64,000 nt of DNA from the NCBI RefSeq assembly GCF_000430885.1, contig NZ_AUMW01000010.1, forward strand, positions 1-64,000, in the 5' to 3' direction. This document shows, piece by piece, positions 35,647-44,301 of the stretch. The translations under genes and the position numbers were made by a program. Origin of the DNA: Desulfotruncus alcoholivorax DSM 16058. Lineage in GTDB: Bacteria; Bacillota; Desulfotomaculia; Desulfotomaculales; Desulfallaceae. Under the pieces are notes generated by a model, which saw only the letters and a program-made list of their open reading frames with translations, made no database searches and was not told the origin of the DNA. The first letter of the stretch is position 1. Each line of letters starts with the position of its first letter.

Positions 35647-37410
35647 ATGGAAAACAATAAGCTGCGCACAATGGACCAGGTAATTTTATATGATTTGATT
35701 CGCACTGCGAGAGGTGAAATAAACTGTGACACTTATATTCAAGGTGGAACAATTATTAACGTATATTCAGGTGAATACATCAAAGCCAACATTGCGATAA
35801 AAGGTATGCATATTGCCTATGTTGGAGATTCAGATGCCATGGTAGGTGCAAAGACAAAAACAATACAGGCAGATGATTTCTACCTTTGCCCTGGTTATAT
35901 TGAGCCTCATGCGCATCCTTTTCAAACCTATAACCCGGTAACCCTTGTCGAAAAAGTAATGACGCTGGGTACAACCACTTTGATTTGTGATAATTTATTT
36001 TTCTTCATGAGCATGAAAGTTGAAGACCTTTTGGAACTATGGAAGGAATTATTTAAGCTGCCGGTTAAACTCCTCTGGAGCGTACGGCTGGACCCCCAAA
36101 CCCAGTCTGAAAAACGGGCTGCCCTCTTTGCGCCGGATCAAATAAAAGCGTTATTGAACACTCCACTGGCCAGGCAAGTAGGTGAACTTACTGACTGGCC
36201 CTCCCTGATAGCAGGTAAAGAGCAAATGCTGGAAAATATATTGCTGGCTCTCAGATTGGGCAAAAGAATAGAAGGTCATGCGCCCGGGGCCTCTTTACAA
36301 ACTTTAAACGCCCTTGCCGCCGGTGGAGTTTCGGACTGCCATGAAAGCATCACCGGAGAGGAAGCGTTAAACCGGCTGAGGCTGGGCATGTATGCAACGC
36401 TAAGACATAGCTCATTACGCCCGGACCTGCCCACTTTACTAAAAGAGTTAATTAATTTAAATATTGATCTGCGCCGGTGCATGATTACTACAGATGGTGT
36501 TACTCCTCCAAGCATGAAGAACGGTTTTACCGATTATATTTTACGCCTGGCAATTGAATCAGGCGTTCCTGCCATCGAAGCATATAGAATGGCTACCATA
36601 ACCCCGGCGACATATTATGGTTTAGATCATGAATTAGGCGGAATCGCTCCCTGCAGGCTGGCCGATATTTTATTCCTGGAGCAGCCATCGAATCCTACAC
36701 CGGTAAAAGTAATGGCCGAGGGACAAATTGTGGCTGAAAATAACAGGCCGCTGGTGAATCTGCCTGAACCAAGCTGGCCCAGATACGGAATTTTAGCAAT
36801 GAACTCGCTAACTCCGGCAATGAAACCGGAATATATGGTCCCACTGGCAACGGATAGTAAATACCCGGTCATATCGCTGGTTAATCCTGTCATAACCAGG
36901 AGAAGGGACTGTAAGCTACCCGCTCAAAACGGATTTATAGATATTTCGCAGGAAAAAGGTTTGATTTACGCCACCTTATTGAACAAAGATGGAAACTGGG
37001 CCTGTAATGGTATATTACAGGGATTTGCCGATAATTTAGCCGGAATGGCCTGTTCTAATACCATTACGGGAGATATCATTGTACTTGGCCGTCAGCCCTT
37101 GGAGATGCTCCATGCAGTCAAACGAATGTTTGAGATAGGGGGCGGGGTAGTCTTAACGGAAAACAACAGCGTTATATATGAACTGCCCCTTCCGTTAAGC
37201 GGTATAATGAGCAGCAGGCCGGTTGACGAATTAATAGTCCAGTGTTCAAAATTATATGAATTGTTGGCGGAACGCGGCCACCCGCACTACGACCTGTTAT
37301 ACACAATTTTATTCCTGTCGGCAACCCATTTACCTGAACTCCGGCTATCACCCGGCGGAATACTCTCAGTAAAAGATAGAAAGATTATCATTCCGGTCCG
37401 GCAAATTTAA
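35647..37410 (+). CDS. ade: Adenine deaminase-like amidohydrolase
   Basis: 587 aa. Metal-dependent amidohydrolase features: CPGYIEPHAHPFQTYNP (HxH near residue 88-90), EGHAPGASL, GGVSDCHESIT and TTDGVTPPSM. The fold of Ade with C-terminal extension fits; it would deaminate adenine to hypoxanthine for purine salvage or use. ATG at 35647 with GGAGG upstream. Some members of this family act on other bases, so the substrate is likely but unproven. Confidence 0.85.
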   Translation: MENNKLRTMDQVILYDLIRTARGEINCDTYIQGGTIINVYSGEYIKANIAIKGMHIAYVGDSDAMVGAKTKTIQADDFYLCPGYIEPHAHPFQTYNPVTLVEKVMTLGTTTLICDNLFFFMSMKVEDLLELWKELFKLPVKLLWSVRLDPQTQSEKRAALFAPDQIKALLNTPLARQVGELTDWPSLIAGKEQMLENILLALRLGKRIEGHAPGASLQTLNALAAGGVSDCHESITGEEALNRLRLGMYATLRHSSLRPDLPTLLKELINLNIDLRRCMITTDGVTPPSMKNGFTDYILRLAIESGVPAIEAYRMATITPATYYGLDHELGGIAPCRLADILFLEQPSNPTPVKVMAEGQIVAENNRPLVNLPEPSWPRYGILAMNSLTPAMKPEYMVPLATDSKYPVISLVNPVITRRRDCKLPAQNGFIDISQEKGLIYATLLNKDGNWACNGILQGFADNLAGMACSNTITGDIIVLGRQPLEMLHAVKRMFEIGGGVVLTENNSVIYELPLPLSGIMSSRPVDELIVQCSKLYELLAERGHPHYDLLYTILFLSATHLPELRLSPGGILSVKDRKIIIPVRQI

Positions 37411-37482
37411 TTTTGAAATATTTTAAAATACTGTTATACTACCGGGTAACGTATTGGATAAATCCTTCAGGAGGATTCGCAG

Positions 37483-37728
37483 TTGTTTGCAGAAGAAGAC
37501 AAATGTTTTTATAGTAATTATGAAACTAATATAGAGGTTGGGAATCCGGTTAATTTTCCGGGCGGTTCCCTTATACCTATCATTTCTGTAACCAGTGTCT
37601 ATGGCGGGACAACCAAACATTCCTGTGTCGGAGGCGGTGGTATCATTCTGGACCCGCTGGCGATAGTTGTTGTTAACAAGAATAAACTGGAAATATGTTT
37701 AATAAAGCCAAAAAAACTATACTGCTAA
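37483..37728 (+). CDS. Short GerW/YtfJ-like sporulation protein
   Basis: 81 aa. IEVGNPVNFPGGSLIPIISV, GGGGIILDPLAIVVVNKN and the C-terminal ICLIKPKK match the YtfJ/GerW family of sporulation proteins, which is usually longer (about 150 aa). The Gly-rich middle loop is short. TTG start with AGGAGG upstream. It may be a small paralogue rather than the main GerW. Confidence 0.7.
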   Translation: MFAEEDKCFYSNYETNIEVGNPVNFPGGSLIPIISVTSVYGGTTKHSCVGGGGIILDPLAIVVVNKNKLEICLIKPKKLYC

Positions 37729-37808
37729 CTTATCTTATCTAATCAGCCTGACATCATTACCAATTGGCGGTGGAATAATATAAACATAAACAAAGGAGAG
37801 TGCAAATT

Positions 37809-38123
37809 ATGTCAAGTATTATGGAACCAGAGGAACTGTACCTGGAGAAAATTTTACGTGAACTTTACCATGCCCAAAAGTGTACATTTTTTCTAGAAGA
37901 TGCAATGGGTAAGGTTATTGACAACCTGGGGTTATCGGAGCAACAAGCTATTGATATTACAAAGCTACTAATAGAAAAAAGGCTAATTACTACCAATTCT
38001 TTTTTACCTAATACTTTTCTCAGACCTAAGTATATTCGTATGTTTCCAGTGGTTCTTAGCACTAAAGCTATTAACATGATCAAGGATAACGACAATAAAA
38101 ACCAAGGTGAGTGCTATAATTAA
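37809..38123 (+). CDS. Hypothetical protein
   Basis: 104 aa, unrecognised: LYLEKILRELYHAQKCTFFL, then DITKLLIEKRLITT and MFPVVLSTKAINMI. It might form a small winged-helix or helical bundle. AAAGGAGAG precedes the ATG at 37809 (a GTG at 37800 is an alternative). No Cys motif apart from single residues. Confidence 0.55.
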   Translation: MSSIMEPEELYLEKILRELYHAQKCTFFLEDAMGKVIDNLGLSEQQAIDITKLLIEKRLITTNSFLPNTFLRPKYIRMFPVVLSTKAINMIKDNDNKNQGECYN

Positions 38124-38164
38124 CGGCAACTCACCTTGCAATTAACAATTTATATTCCATTACA

Positions 38165-38269
38165 TTACTTTTTCTTTGGCTCACAAGCATTCAAATCATT
38201 ATTTACATACACTTCGGCAGGTTTGATTTTATACGGTTTGGAATACTTTTTATGTTTTTTACCAGCCAT
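38165..38269 (-). CDS. Very small basic protein (34 aa)
   Basis: Too short for most gene finders: start MAGKKHKKYSKPYKI, ending VNNDLNACEPKKK. Lys-rich. GGAG lies about 11 bases before the ATG at 38269. It begins 20 bases after the next upstream gene on the same strand (38289-38489), so it is likely in the same transcript. Function unknown. Confidence 0.4.
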   Translation of the reverse strand: MAGKKHKKYSKPYKIKPAEVYVNNDLNACEPKKK

Positions 38270-38288
38270 GTTTTGTTTTACTCCTTTC

Positions 38289-38489
38289 TTATTTGCTTCG
38301 GGACAGGTGAAAATGATTATGCTGGATTTTAACTGAGTGTTTCACCCCACATTCCGGGCATACTTTGTTCTGGCCATCTTCAAATCTAATTTCTCCAATA
38401 TGTTTACCGCAGCAAGTTATCTCAACGCTAAGAATTTTGCCGTTCTCGCGAAAGTTTACCCTGTAATCAGCTACTTTATGATCGCTCAT
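38289..38489 (-). CDS. Small zinc-ribbon protein
   Basis: 66 aa. Cys pairs VEITCCGKHIGE and NKVCPECGVKHS form a zinc-ribbon-like site; a His-rich end (KIQHNHFHLSR) follows. It may bind metal or nucleic acid; no family recognised. The ATG sits after a GAGGTGATATA site. It lies in the same orientation as the 34-residue gene and the DUF2889 gene. Confidence 0.65.
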   Translation of the reverse strand: MSDHKVADYRVNFRENGKILSVEITCCGKHIGEIRFEDGQNKVCPECGVKHSVKIQHNHFHLSRSK

Positions 38490-38556
38490 TATATCACCTC
38501 AATTTACCGTATTTTACCTCATAAGAAAAATTTTAAACCAAATAACGTTTGTTAAA

Positions 38557-39369
38557 TTATTCCACCCCCGCCTCAACAATTTGCATAGATACCACTCCAT
38601 CGTAAGCCATATCAATTAAGTGAACGCAGCCACTACCCAAACCCATTAATTTGGCAATTTGTTTTTTACTAAGTTTGGCAATGAATTGTCCTGCCAGATT
38701 CTTAATCAATTGTGTCGTCTCAAAACAAATAGGGTCCGGAGCCCTTAGAATAGACCCTGTCGTTTTAACTATCTTATACTGCAAGTCCAACTCCAGATCA
38801 AGATTCATTTCATGAAATGAATCACTTAACTTTACATTAACCTCATAACCTTTACCGTTTATAAAGTCAACTGACTGTTGTTTAAATCGATTAAATAGAT
38901 TTGTGGAGCGAGAATATGACACATACTCATCCCATTTTTGAGTAATTTTATCAAGGTTGCTATAGTAGCGGCAGGAACCTAAATAAAACTTTTCCCAAAA
39001 ATCATTGTAAGCTGATGTTGAAGAATACCCTCGTTTTTCCCAAATAAAAGTTTCTGCTTGAATAATTCCACGCACTGTTTCAGCAAGCAGCGACAGTGGA
39101 AATGCTCCCAAGCTGCCGGCTGCTTTTTTTAATACAGGACCACAGTTGAAATATGCCTCTTCCCCTAACAAGCCATCTATTCTGGACACTTTAACAGGAG
39201 GAGAATAACTTTCAAGTATGGCATCTATAATCTTAAAGCTTTGTGCCTCAACTTTTAAAATAACACCGGCTTCACAATCGGTCCCGCAATAAACGGTTTG
39301 CGCTTCCAGCACGTCACCGGTCAATTGCCTGACGCTGGTATGCCAGTGACGCTGTAGGATGTTTGACAT
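38557..39369 (-). CDS. DUF2889 domain protein
   Basis: 270 aa. The N-terminal RHWHTSVRQLTGDVLEAQTV and C-terminal IAKLMGLGSGCVHLIDMAYD fit the DUF2889 family, in which the conserved Gly-Cys-x-His motif is typical. Its function is unknown. A long middle portion is rich in aromatic residues. ATG with GGGGGG upstream. First gene of the minus-strand group leading to the zinc-ribbon protein. Confidence 0.75.
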   Translation of the reverse strand: MSNILQRHWHTSVRQLTGDVLEAQTVYCGTDCEAGVILKVEAQSFKIIDAILESYSPPVKVSRIDGLLGEEAYFNCGPVLKKAAGSLGAFPLSLLAETVRGIIQAETFIWEKRGYSSTSAYNDFWEKFYLGSCRYYSNLDKITQKWDEYVSYSRSTNLFNRFKQQSVDFINGKGYEVNVKLSDSFHEMNLDLELDLQYKIVKTTGSILRAPDPICFETTQLIKNLAGQFIAKLSKKQIAKLMGLGSGCVHLIDMAYDGVVSMQIVEAGVE

Positions 39370-39502
39370 GTCTTTCCCCCCTTTGACCTATTATACTTGA
39401 AAAAGTCTTATTTTTTGTGAAAAATATTCATAAATATAATCTAGTGCGAAGGGTTTTAGATAATTTCGCTGAATTAATTACTTTTAAGCGGAGGTGATTT
39501 AA

Positions 39503-39910
39503 ATGTCATTTATTCAAAAAATTGCCGAAAGTGCCAAACAATTTGGAAGCAAAGCCAAGGATTTAAGCGGTAAAGCAGGAGACAGGGCCAGGGATTTAAC
39601 TAAAAAATCATCTGAGTTGATAGAAGTAACTAAAATGAAACACGAGTTGAGAAAAATGGAAAAAGAAATGGAAAATAACCTTGCGGGTATTGGGGCATTG
39701 TATTACCAACAGCAAACCGGACGGGATAGTGTAGAAGAAGAACTTAAACGCTTAATTGATTCTACCAAAGAACTTGAAATCGAAATGAAAGATCTGGAAG
39801 ATCAGATTAAATCTATGCAACCGGCACCGCCAATGTGTTCCGATTGCGGTAAAGAACTCCCTGAGGGTGGAAAATATTGTAGTTACTGCGGCAAAAAGAT
39901 CATAGAATAA
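39503..39910 (+). CDS. Coiled-coil protein with C-terminal zinc ribbon
   Basis: 135 aa. A long amphipathic helix (KAKDLSGKAGDRARDL, MKHELRKMEKEMENN, ELKRLIDSTKELEIEMKDLE) forms a coiled coil, and the C-terminus CSDCGKELPEGGKYCSYCGK is a zinc ribbon (zf-ribbon_3 type). Such proteins are common and poorly characterised in Clostridia. ATG with GGAGGTG upstream. A small gene follows 42 bases later. Confidence 0.75.
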   Translation: MSFIQKIAESAKQFGSKAKDLSGKAGDRARDLTKKSSELIEVTKMKHELRKMEKEMENNLAGIGALYYQQQTGRDSVEEELKRLIDSTKELEIEMKDLEDQIKSMQPAPPMCSDCGKELPEGGKYCSYCGKKIIE

Positions 39911-39952
39911 AGAAACCTATCAAAGCGATAATTTTTCTGGAAAGGAAAACCT

Positions 39953-40195
39953 ATGAGCCAAGACAGAGAATTTGAACTTAATTTTTCTGAAAATGTTATG
40001 AATATGATCGAGCAATTTTCAGCCAAAACCGGCTGGAGCGAAGAACAGGTTGTAGAACATATAATTCATGAGTATCTTATGAACCAGATCAGGATAATTG
40101 AAAAAAGAGCAGCTGAAACAAAATCAGATGTAAATGAATTAGTAAATTTGCAATTTGAAAGATTATTGGAATTTCTGCTTAGTAAATATAGGTAA
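39953..40195 (+). CDS. Small helical protein, possible ribbon-helix-helix type
   Basis: 80 aa: FELNFSENVMNMIEQFS, KTGWSEEQVVEHIIHEY and a helical C-terminus (FERLLEFLLSKYR). The N-terminal strand followed by two helices might be a ribbon-helix-helix DNA-binding fold, but no signature is certain. GGAAAGG precedes the ATG. Ends at a bidirectional terminator. Confidence 0.55.
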   Translation: MSQDREFELNFSENVMNMIEQFSAKTGWSEEQVVEHIIHEYLMNQIRIIEKRAAETKSDVNELVNLQFERLLEFLLSKYR

Positions 40196-40226
40196 AGAGG
40201 TCCGGTCTAACCGGACCTCTTGTTTT
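40195..40226. terminator. Bidirectional terminator
   Basis: AAGAGGTCCGGT and ACCGGACCTCTT pair perfectly across CTA and lie between convergent genes; T residues follow on the plus strand and A-rich sequence precedes. Confidence 0.85.
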
Positions 40227-42178
40227 CAGATTTGCAACTCCGGTATATTTTTATATAGTTCAAGTGCCTCGGGATTGGCCAGGGCATCTCTATTCTCAAC
40301 AGGTTCATTGTGGATAATATTACGTACAGCAAGTTCCACTTTTTTACCGCTAATGGTGTATGGAATATCATCAATAGGGATGATTTTTGCGGGAACATGT
40401 CTGGGTGTCGCGTTTTCCCGAATTACCCTCTTAATTTTGGCAACGAGGTCATTGTTAAATTCCACGCCATCGCTTAGTTTAATAAATAGCACCACCCTGA
40501 CGTCATTATCCCAGTTTTGGCCTACTACCAGGCTGTCTTTTATCTCTTCGAGCGATTCCACCTGCCGGTAGATTTCCGCAGTGCCTATACGCACACCGCC
40601 AGGATTTAAAGTGGCGTCAGATCGGCCATAAATGATAACCCCACCTGTATCAGTTATCTCAATATAATCTCCGTGGTGCCAGACATTTTCAAAAACGCTG
40701 AAATACGCTTTTTTATATTTTTTGTCTCCCTCATCATTCCAGAAATATATAGGCATGGAAGGAAAAGCCGCTTTACAAACAAGTTCACCCTTTTTATTGA
40801 GTAATGAATTGCCTTGATGATCAAAAGCATCAACAGCCATTCCCAAGCCCCGGCACTGAAGTTCTCCCGCGTAAACAGGGCCAATGGGGTTGCCCAGGGC
40901 AAAGCAGGATATAATGTCGGTTCCTCCGGAAATCGATGAAAGACAGACGTCTTGCTTAATATCACGATAGACATACTTAAAACTTTCTACCGAAAGTGGT
41001 GATCCTGTTGATAAAATTGCTTTTAATGCAGACAAATCAAATAACTGCGCTGGTTTTACTCCTTCCTTTTCAATAGCCGCCAGGAATTTGGCACTTGTAC
41101 CAAACACACTGACTTTTTCATCTTGAGCCATTTTAAACAGCGTTTCCGGACCGGGATAAAAAGGGGACCCGTCATAAAGCAGCACCGTTGCTCCTACAGC
41201 CAACGAACTGACCAGCCAATTCCACATCATCCAACCGCAGGTAGTAAAGTAGAATATCGTGTCTTCACGTTTTAGGTCCGTATGCAAAATAAGTTCCTTT
41301 AAATGTTGGATCAGCGTCCCACCGGCGCCGTGAACGATACATTTTGGAACACCTGTGGTGCCGGAGGAATACATGATATACAGGGGGTGATCAAAGGGAA
41401 GCTGCTCAAATTCAATTTCCAGGTTATCCAGTGGTGATAGAAAATCAGAAAAAATTACAGCACCAGGCAGGCCGGAAAGGTCCGGGGCAGTCTCTGTGTA
41501 GGGAACTACAACAACTTTTTCAATAGAAGGAATTTCTTTAACAATGCTGGCAACTCTGCCTAAGGAATCAATTTTTTTACCGTTGTAAAAATATCCATTT
41601 GCGGTAAACAAAATTTTGGGCTGGATCTGACCAAAACGGTCCAAAACTCCCTTGATTCCAAAGTCCGGGGAACATGAAGACCATATGGCCCCTATGCTGG
41701 TTGCAGCAAGCATGGCCATAACCGTTTCAATCATGTTGGGCATAAACCCAGCTACGCGATCGCCAGCTACAATACCCGTTTCGCGCATTGCCGCTGCCAA
41801 CCGGGCCACTTGGTCATAAAGCCCGGCGTAAGTAATCCGCCTCGGTTCTTGTCCCTCGCCTTGAAAAACCAGGGCAATCTTATCATCACGATAGCGTAAT
41901 AAATTTTGGGCAAAATTGAGCCTCGCCCCCTGGAACCAGCGAGACCCCATCATATCATCCTGGTTGATAACAACACTTTCCCATTTACTTGAAGATATTA
42001 TTCCACAGAATTCCCAAACGGCTGACCAAAAATCGGCCAGGTTATCGATTGACCACTTGTACAATTGATTATAATCCAAGATATTATTTCCTAATGAACT
42101 GTTTACAAAAGCAATAAATTTTGTCATATTCGCATTGTTAACTCTTTCCTGCGAAGGAACCCATAATGGCTGCTTCAT
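40226..42178 (-). CDS. Acetoacetyl-CoA synthetase
   Basis: 650 aa. The N-terminal ACAS_N-like region (YNQLYKWSIDNLADFW), LIYILYSSGTTGVPK-type MYSSGTTGVPKCIVHG for ATP binding, FFTTCGWMMWNWLVSSLA and RSDATLNPGGVRIGTAEIY match acetoacetate-CoA ligases of the ANL family; it makes acetoacetyl-CoA from acetoacetate and ATP. The C-terminal TISGKKVELAVRNI includes the catalytic Lys. ATG at 42178. Confidence 0.9.
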   Translation of the reverse strand: MKQPLWVPSQERVNNANMTKFIAFVNSSLGNNILDYNQLYKWSIDNLADFWSAVWEFCGIISSSKWESVVINQDDMMGSRWFQGARLNFAQNLLRYRDDKIALVFQGEGQEPRRITYAGLYDQVARLAAAMRETGIVAGDRVAGFMPNMIETVMAMLAATSIGAIWSSCSPDFGIKGVLDRFGQIQPKILFTANGYFYNGKKIDSLGRVASIVKEIPSIEKVVVVPYTETAPDLSGLPGAVIFSDFLSPLDNLEIEFEQLPFDHPLYIMYSSGTTGVPKCIVHGAGGTLIQHLKELILHTDLKREDTIFYFTTCGWMMWNWLVSSLAVGATVLLYDGSPFYPGPETLFKMAQDEKVSVFGTSAKFLAAIEKEGVKPAQLFDLSALKAILSTGSPLSVESFKYVYRDIKQDVCLSSISGGTDIISCFALGNPIGPVYAGELQCRGLGMAVDAFDHQGNSLLNKKGELVCKAAFPSMPIYFWNDEGDKKYKKAYFSVFENVWHHGDYIEITDTGGVIIYGRSDATLNPGGVRIGTAEIYRQVESLEEIKDSLVVGQNWDNDVRVVLFIKLSDGVEFNNDLVAKIKRVIRENATPRHVPAKIIPIDDIPYTISGKKVELAVRNIIHNEPVENRDALANPEALELYKNIPELQI

Positions 42179-42459
42179 TTCTTTATTTCCACCTCCGGCA
42201 TTGATAAATTCAATAGCGTAAAAAACTAATATCTTTATAAATGCAATATATATGCCAATATGCGCAAACTTTATAAAATGTTTTAATTTTCAAACAAAAA
42301 ACCCAATCCGGTTTGATCATAAAATAGTAAATGTAATAATAATTTACACTTTTATATCCCCCATGATAAGCATGGCGACATATTAACACAACCGTAATTG
42401 ACATAAAAAAACTATTTAAGATAATATAATTAAAATTACAATATTATTGGAGGTAGCCA

Positions 42460-43227
42460 GTGCAATATAGTGAGAAGATCAGTTTAATTGCGCGGCTGAT
42501 AAAAGAATCTACAAAAACAATCGCACTTACAGGCGCCGGCATTAGTACGGAAAGCGGCATTCCCGATTATCGCAGCCCGGGCACAGGCCTCTGGGAAAAA
42601 CACGACCCTGCAAAAACCGCCAGCCTATCTGCTTTACGCAGAGACCCGGCCGGTTTTTATTCAACTAACTTAAAACGGTGGATCGAATTTAACAGCGCTA
42701 AACCCAATATAGCACACTATGCGCTGGCACATCTAGAGAAAATTAATTTGTTGCTCGGTGTAATCACCCAAAATATTGACAGCCTGCATGTACGCGCCGG
42801 ATCAACCAGGGTATGGGAAGTTCATGGCCATTTGCGCACGTGTCAGTGTTCAGAGTGCAGAGAACGGTACCCGTTCGAAGAGCTTACAAAGCGTTTTAAT
42901 GAAGGTGAAAACCCACCATTATGCTCATTGTGTTCCGGGGTTTTACGACCGGATGTGGTGCTTTTTGAGGATAAAATGAGTGAAGCGTTTTACCAGGCGT
43001 CACAAGTAATCTCCGGATGTCAGCTAATGCTCGTCGTAGGCAGCAGCCTAACAGTTTACCCTGTTGCCGGGCTTCCGGGCGTGGCAAGACAATTGGTTAT
43101 TATTAACCGGACACCGACCCAGTGGGATGAAGAAGCAACTGTGTTGGTTAATGAAAGCGCCGGAAAAGTCATGCGAGACGTTTTGGCTGAACTTGGTGCA
43201 GAAATACCCGAGTTGAATAAATTTTAA
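42460..43227 (+). CDS. NAD-dependent protein deacylase (sirtuin)
   Basis: 255 aa. ALTGAGISTESGIPDYRSP binds NAD, TQNIDSLHVRAG is the NID motif, VHGHLRTCQCSECRERYP holds the catalytic His and the first two zinc Cys, and CSLCSGVLRPDVVLFED the second pair. It removes acyl groups from lysines, releasing O-acyl-ADP-ribose; it may regulate acyl-CoA ligases such as those in this window, which carry a conserved acetylatable Lys. GTG start with GGAGGT upstream. Confidence 0.93.
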   Translation: MQYSEKISLIARLIKESTKTIALTGAGISTESGIPDYRSPGTGLWEKHDPAKTASLSALRRDPAGFYSTNLKRWIEFNSAKPNIAHYALAHLEKINLLLGVITQNIDSLHVRAGSTRVWEVHGHLRTCQCSECRERYPFEELTKRFNEGENPPLCSLCSGVLRPDVVLFEDKMSEAFYQASQVISGCQLMLVVGSSLTVYPVAGLPGVARQLVIINRTPTQWDEEATVLVNESAGKVMRDVLAELGAEIPELNKF

Positions 43228-43913
43228 TAGTTTAGTTCAAATTCAGCCCCCAAGGGCAAATGATCAGAAGCCTGGCTATTAATTAACAATGGCTTAATCA
43301 ACTTCCAGTGAGCAGAATAAAATATATAATCTATTTTATGCTCCGGCTTGTTGGCGGGAAAAGTAGGCCAAAGTCCTTCCGGGTCCACCGGTTGGAACAA
43401 GGTCTTTATTTTTTTAATTTCATCGGACTCAGGTTTGGCATTAAAATCTCCGGCTAAAATTAAGGGTCCGGTTTCATTGCCGATATATTCTATTATCTTT
43501 TTTACTTGTTTTATCCTTTCTAACTGGTTAAGGCCAAGATGAACGCAAAAAAAGGATATATCCCTGATATCCGTTTTAATTTTAACTTTTAATAAACATC
43601 TTTTTTCCCACTTGCTGGGCAGCGGGTAATTAACGCATTCACTAATAGGAAATATAGAAAGAACCGCATTTCCAAATCGCGGTAAACCGAGGCATGTTAT
43701 TGTCGGGCCGAAAGCGGATTGCATACTCAGCATTTGACCAAGTTTGCGGTATTGTATTTTAAACCCGCTTCTTGGACGCAAATAATCAACCTCTTGCAAT
43801 CCGGCAATAACAGCTCCTGTACTTGCAATGGTAGAAGCTATAGCTGGTAGTGAAACCTCGCCGTTAATACCCATACCGTTTTTAATATTATAGGTAACAA
43901 CAGTTAACTTCAT
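43224..43913 (-). CDS. Endonuclease/exonuclease/phosphatase family protein
   Basis: 229 aa. VVTYNIKNGMGI, AGLQEVDYLRPRS, ILAGDFNAKPES and SDHLPLGAEFEL carry the metal and catalytic residues of the EEP superfamily (DNase I-like). The substrate is open: DNA, or a phospholipid or inositol phosphate. ATG at 43913 with GGAG upstream; codons before it lack a site. Stop overlaps the sirtuin stop by four bases. Confidence 0.85.
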   Translation of the reverse strand: MKLTVVTYNIKNGMGINGEVSLPAIASTIASTGAVIAGLQEVDYLRPRSGFKIQYRKLGQMLSMQSAFGPTITCLGLPRFGNAVLSIFPISECVNYPLPSKWEKRCLLKVKIKTDIRDISFFCVHLGLNQLERIKQVKKIIEYIGNETGPLILAGDFNAKPESDEIKKIKTLFQPVDPEGLWPTFPANKPEHKIDYIFYSAHWKLIKPLLINSQASDHLPLGAEFELNY

Positions 43914-43953
43914 AATTGCTCCTCCATAAACAATAATCATTATTAGACCTTCA

Positions 43954-43969
43954 TGCCACTAGCGTGGCA
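43954..43969. repeat. Small perfect hairpin next to the structured RNA
   Basis: TGCCAC and GTGGCA surround TAGC. It lies 27 bases to the left of the large structure and could be part of the same element. Confidence 0.5.
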
Positions 43970-43995
43970 CCAGCAGATAATGAAAAAGTATGACA

Positions 43996-44208
43996 GAGGG
44001 CTGGTAGCTCCCCGCAAGCGATATACGAAAGCGACGGTAACAGCACCCGGCGAAGCCTCGTTAGCGAAACCGGACGAGCGGGCGTGATGCCCGCGAAAGC
44101 CAGAACTGAGCTAGGACGGCGAATTGAGGGCGGTCCGGTTTCGCAAGGGGCGAGCCGTTGGTGCTGTCGGCGCTGGAGTTCTGAGCGCAGCGGGGTACAC
44201 CGGCCCTC
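43996..44208 (+). ncRNA. Large structured RNA element, HEARO/omega-RNA-like in architecture
   Basis: About 213 GC-rich bases in an AT-rich gap. Nested helices, from outside: GAGGGCTGGT (43996-44005) with ACCGGCCCTC (44199-44208); CCCCGC (44010-44015) with GCGGGG (44190-44195); ACAGCACC (44040-44047) with GGTGCTGT (44160-44167); CGGC with GCCG (44048-51 and 44154-57); GCGAAACCGGAC (44064-44075) with GTCCGGTTTCGC (44133-44144). An inner hairpin GCGGGC-GTGAT-GCCCGC covers 44078-44094. CAGAACT (44101-44107) can pair with AGTTCTG (44177-44183) as a pseudoknot. Such coherence implies selected RNA. The strand is assumed; no IscB gene is adjacent. Confidence 0.7.
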
Positions 44209-44301
44209 AGGTAAAAGTTTTTTCTGGATAGTTTTATGCCAAGTTTTGGGGTTATAATAAATATAATAAAAGCCCAGATATCAATTGAGGAGCCTTGACT
44301 A

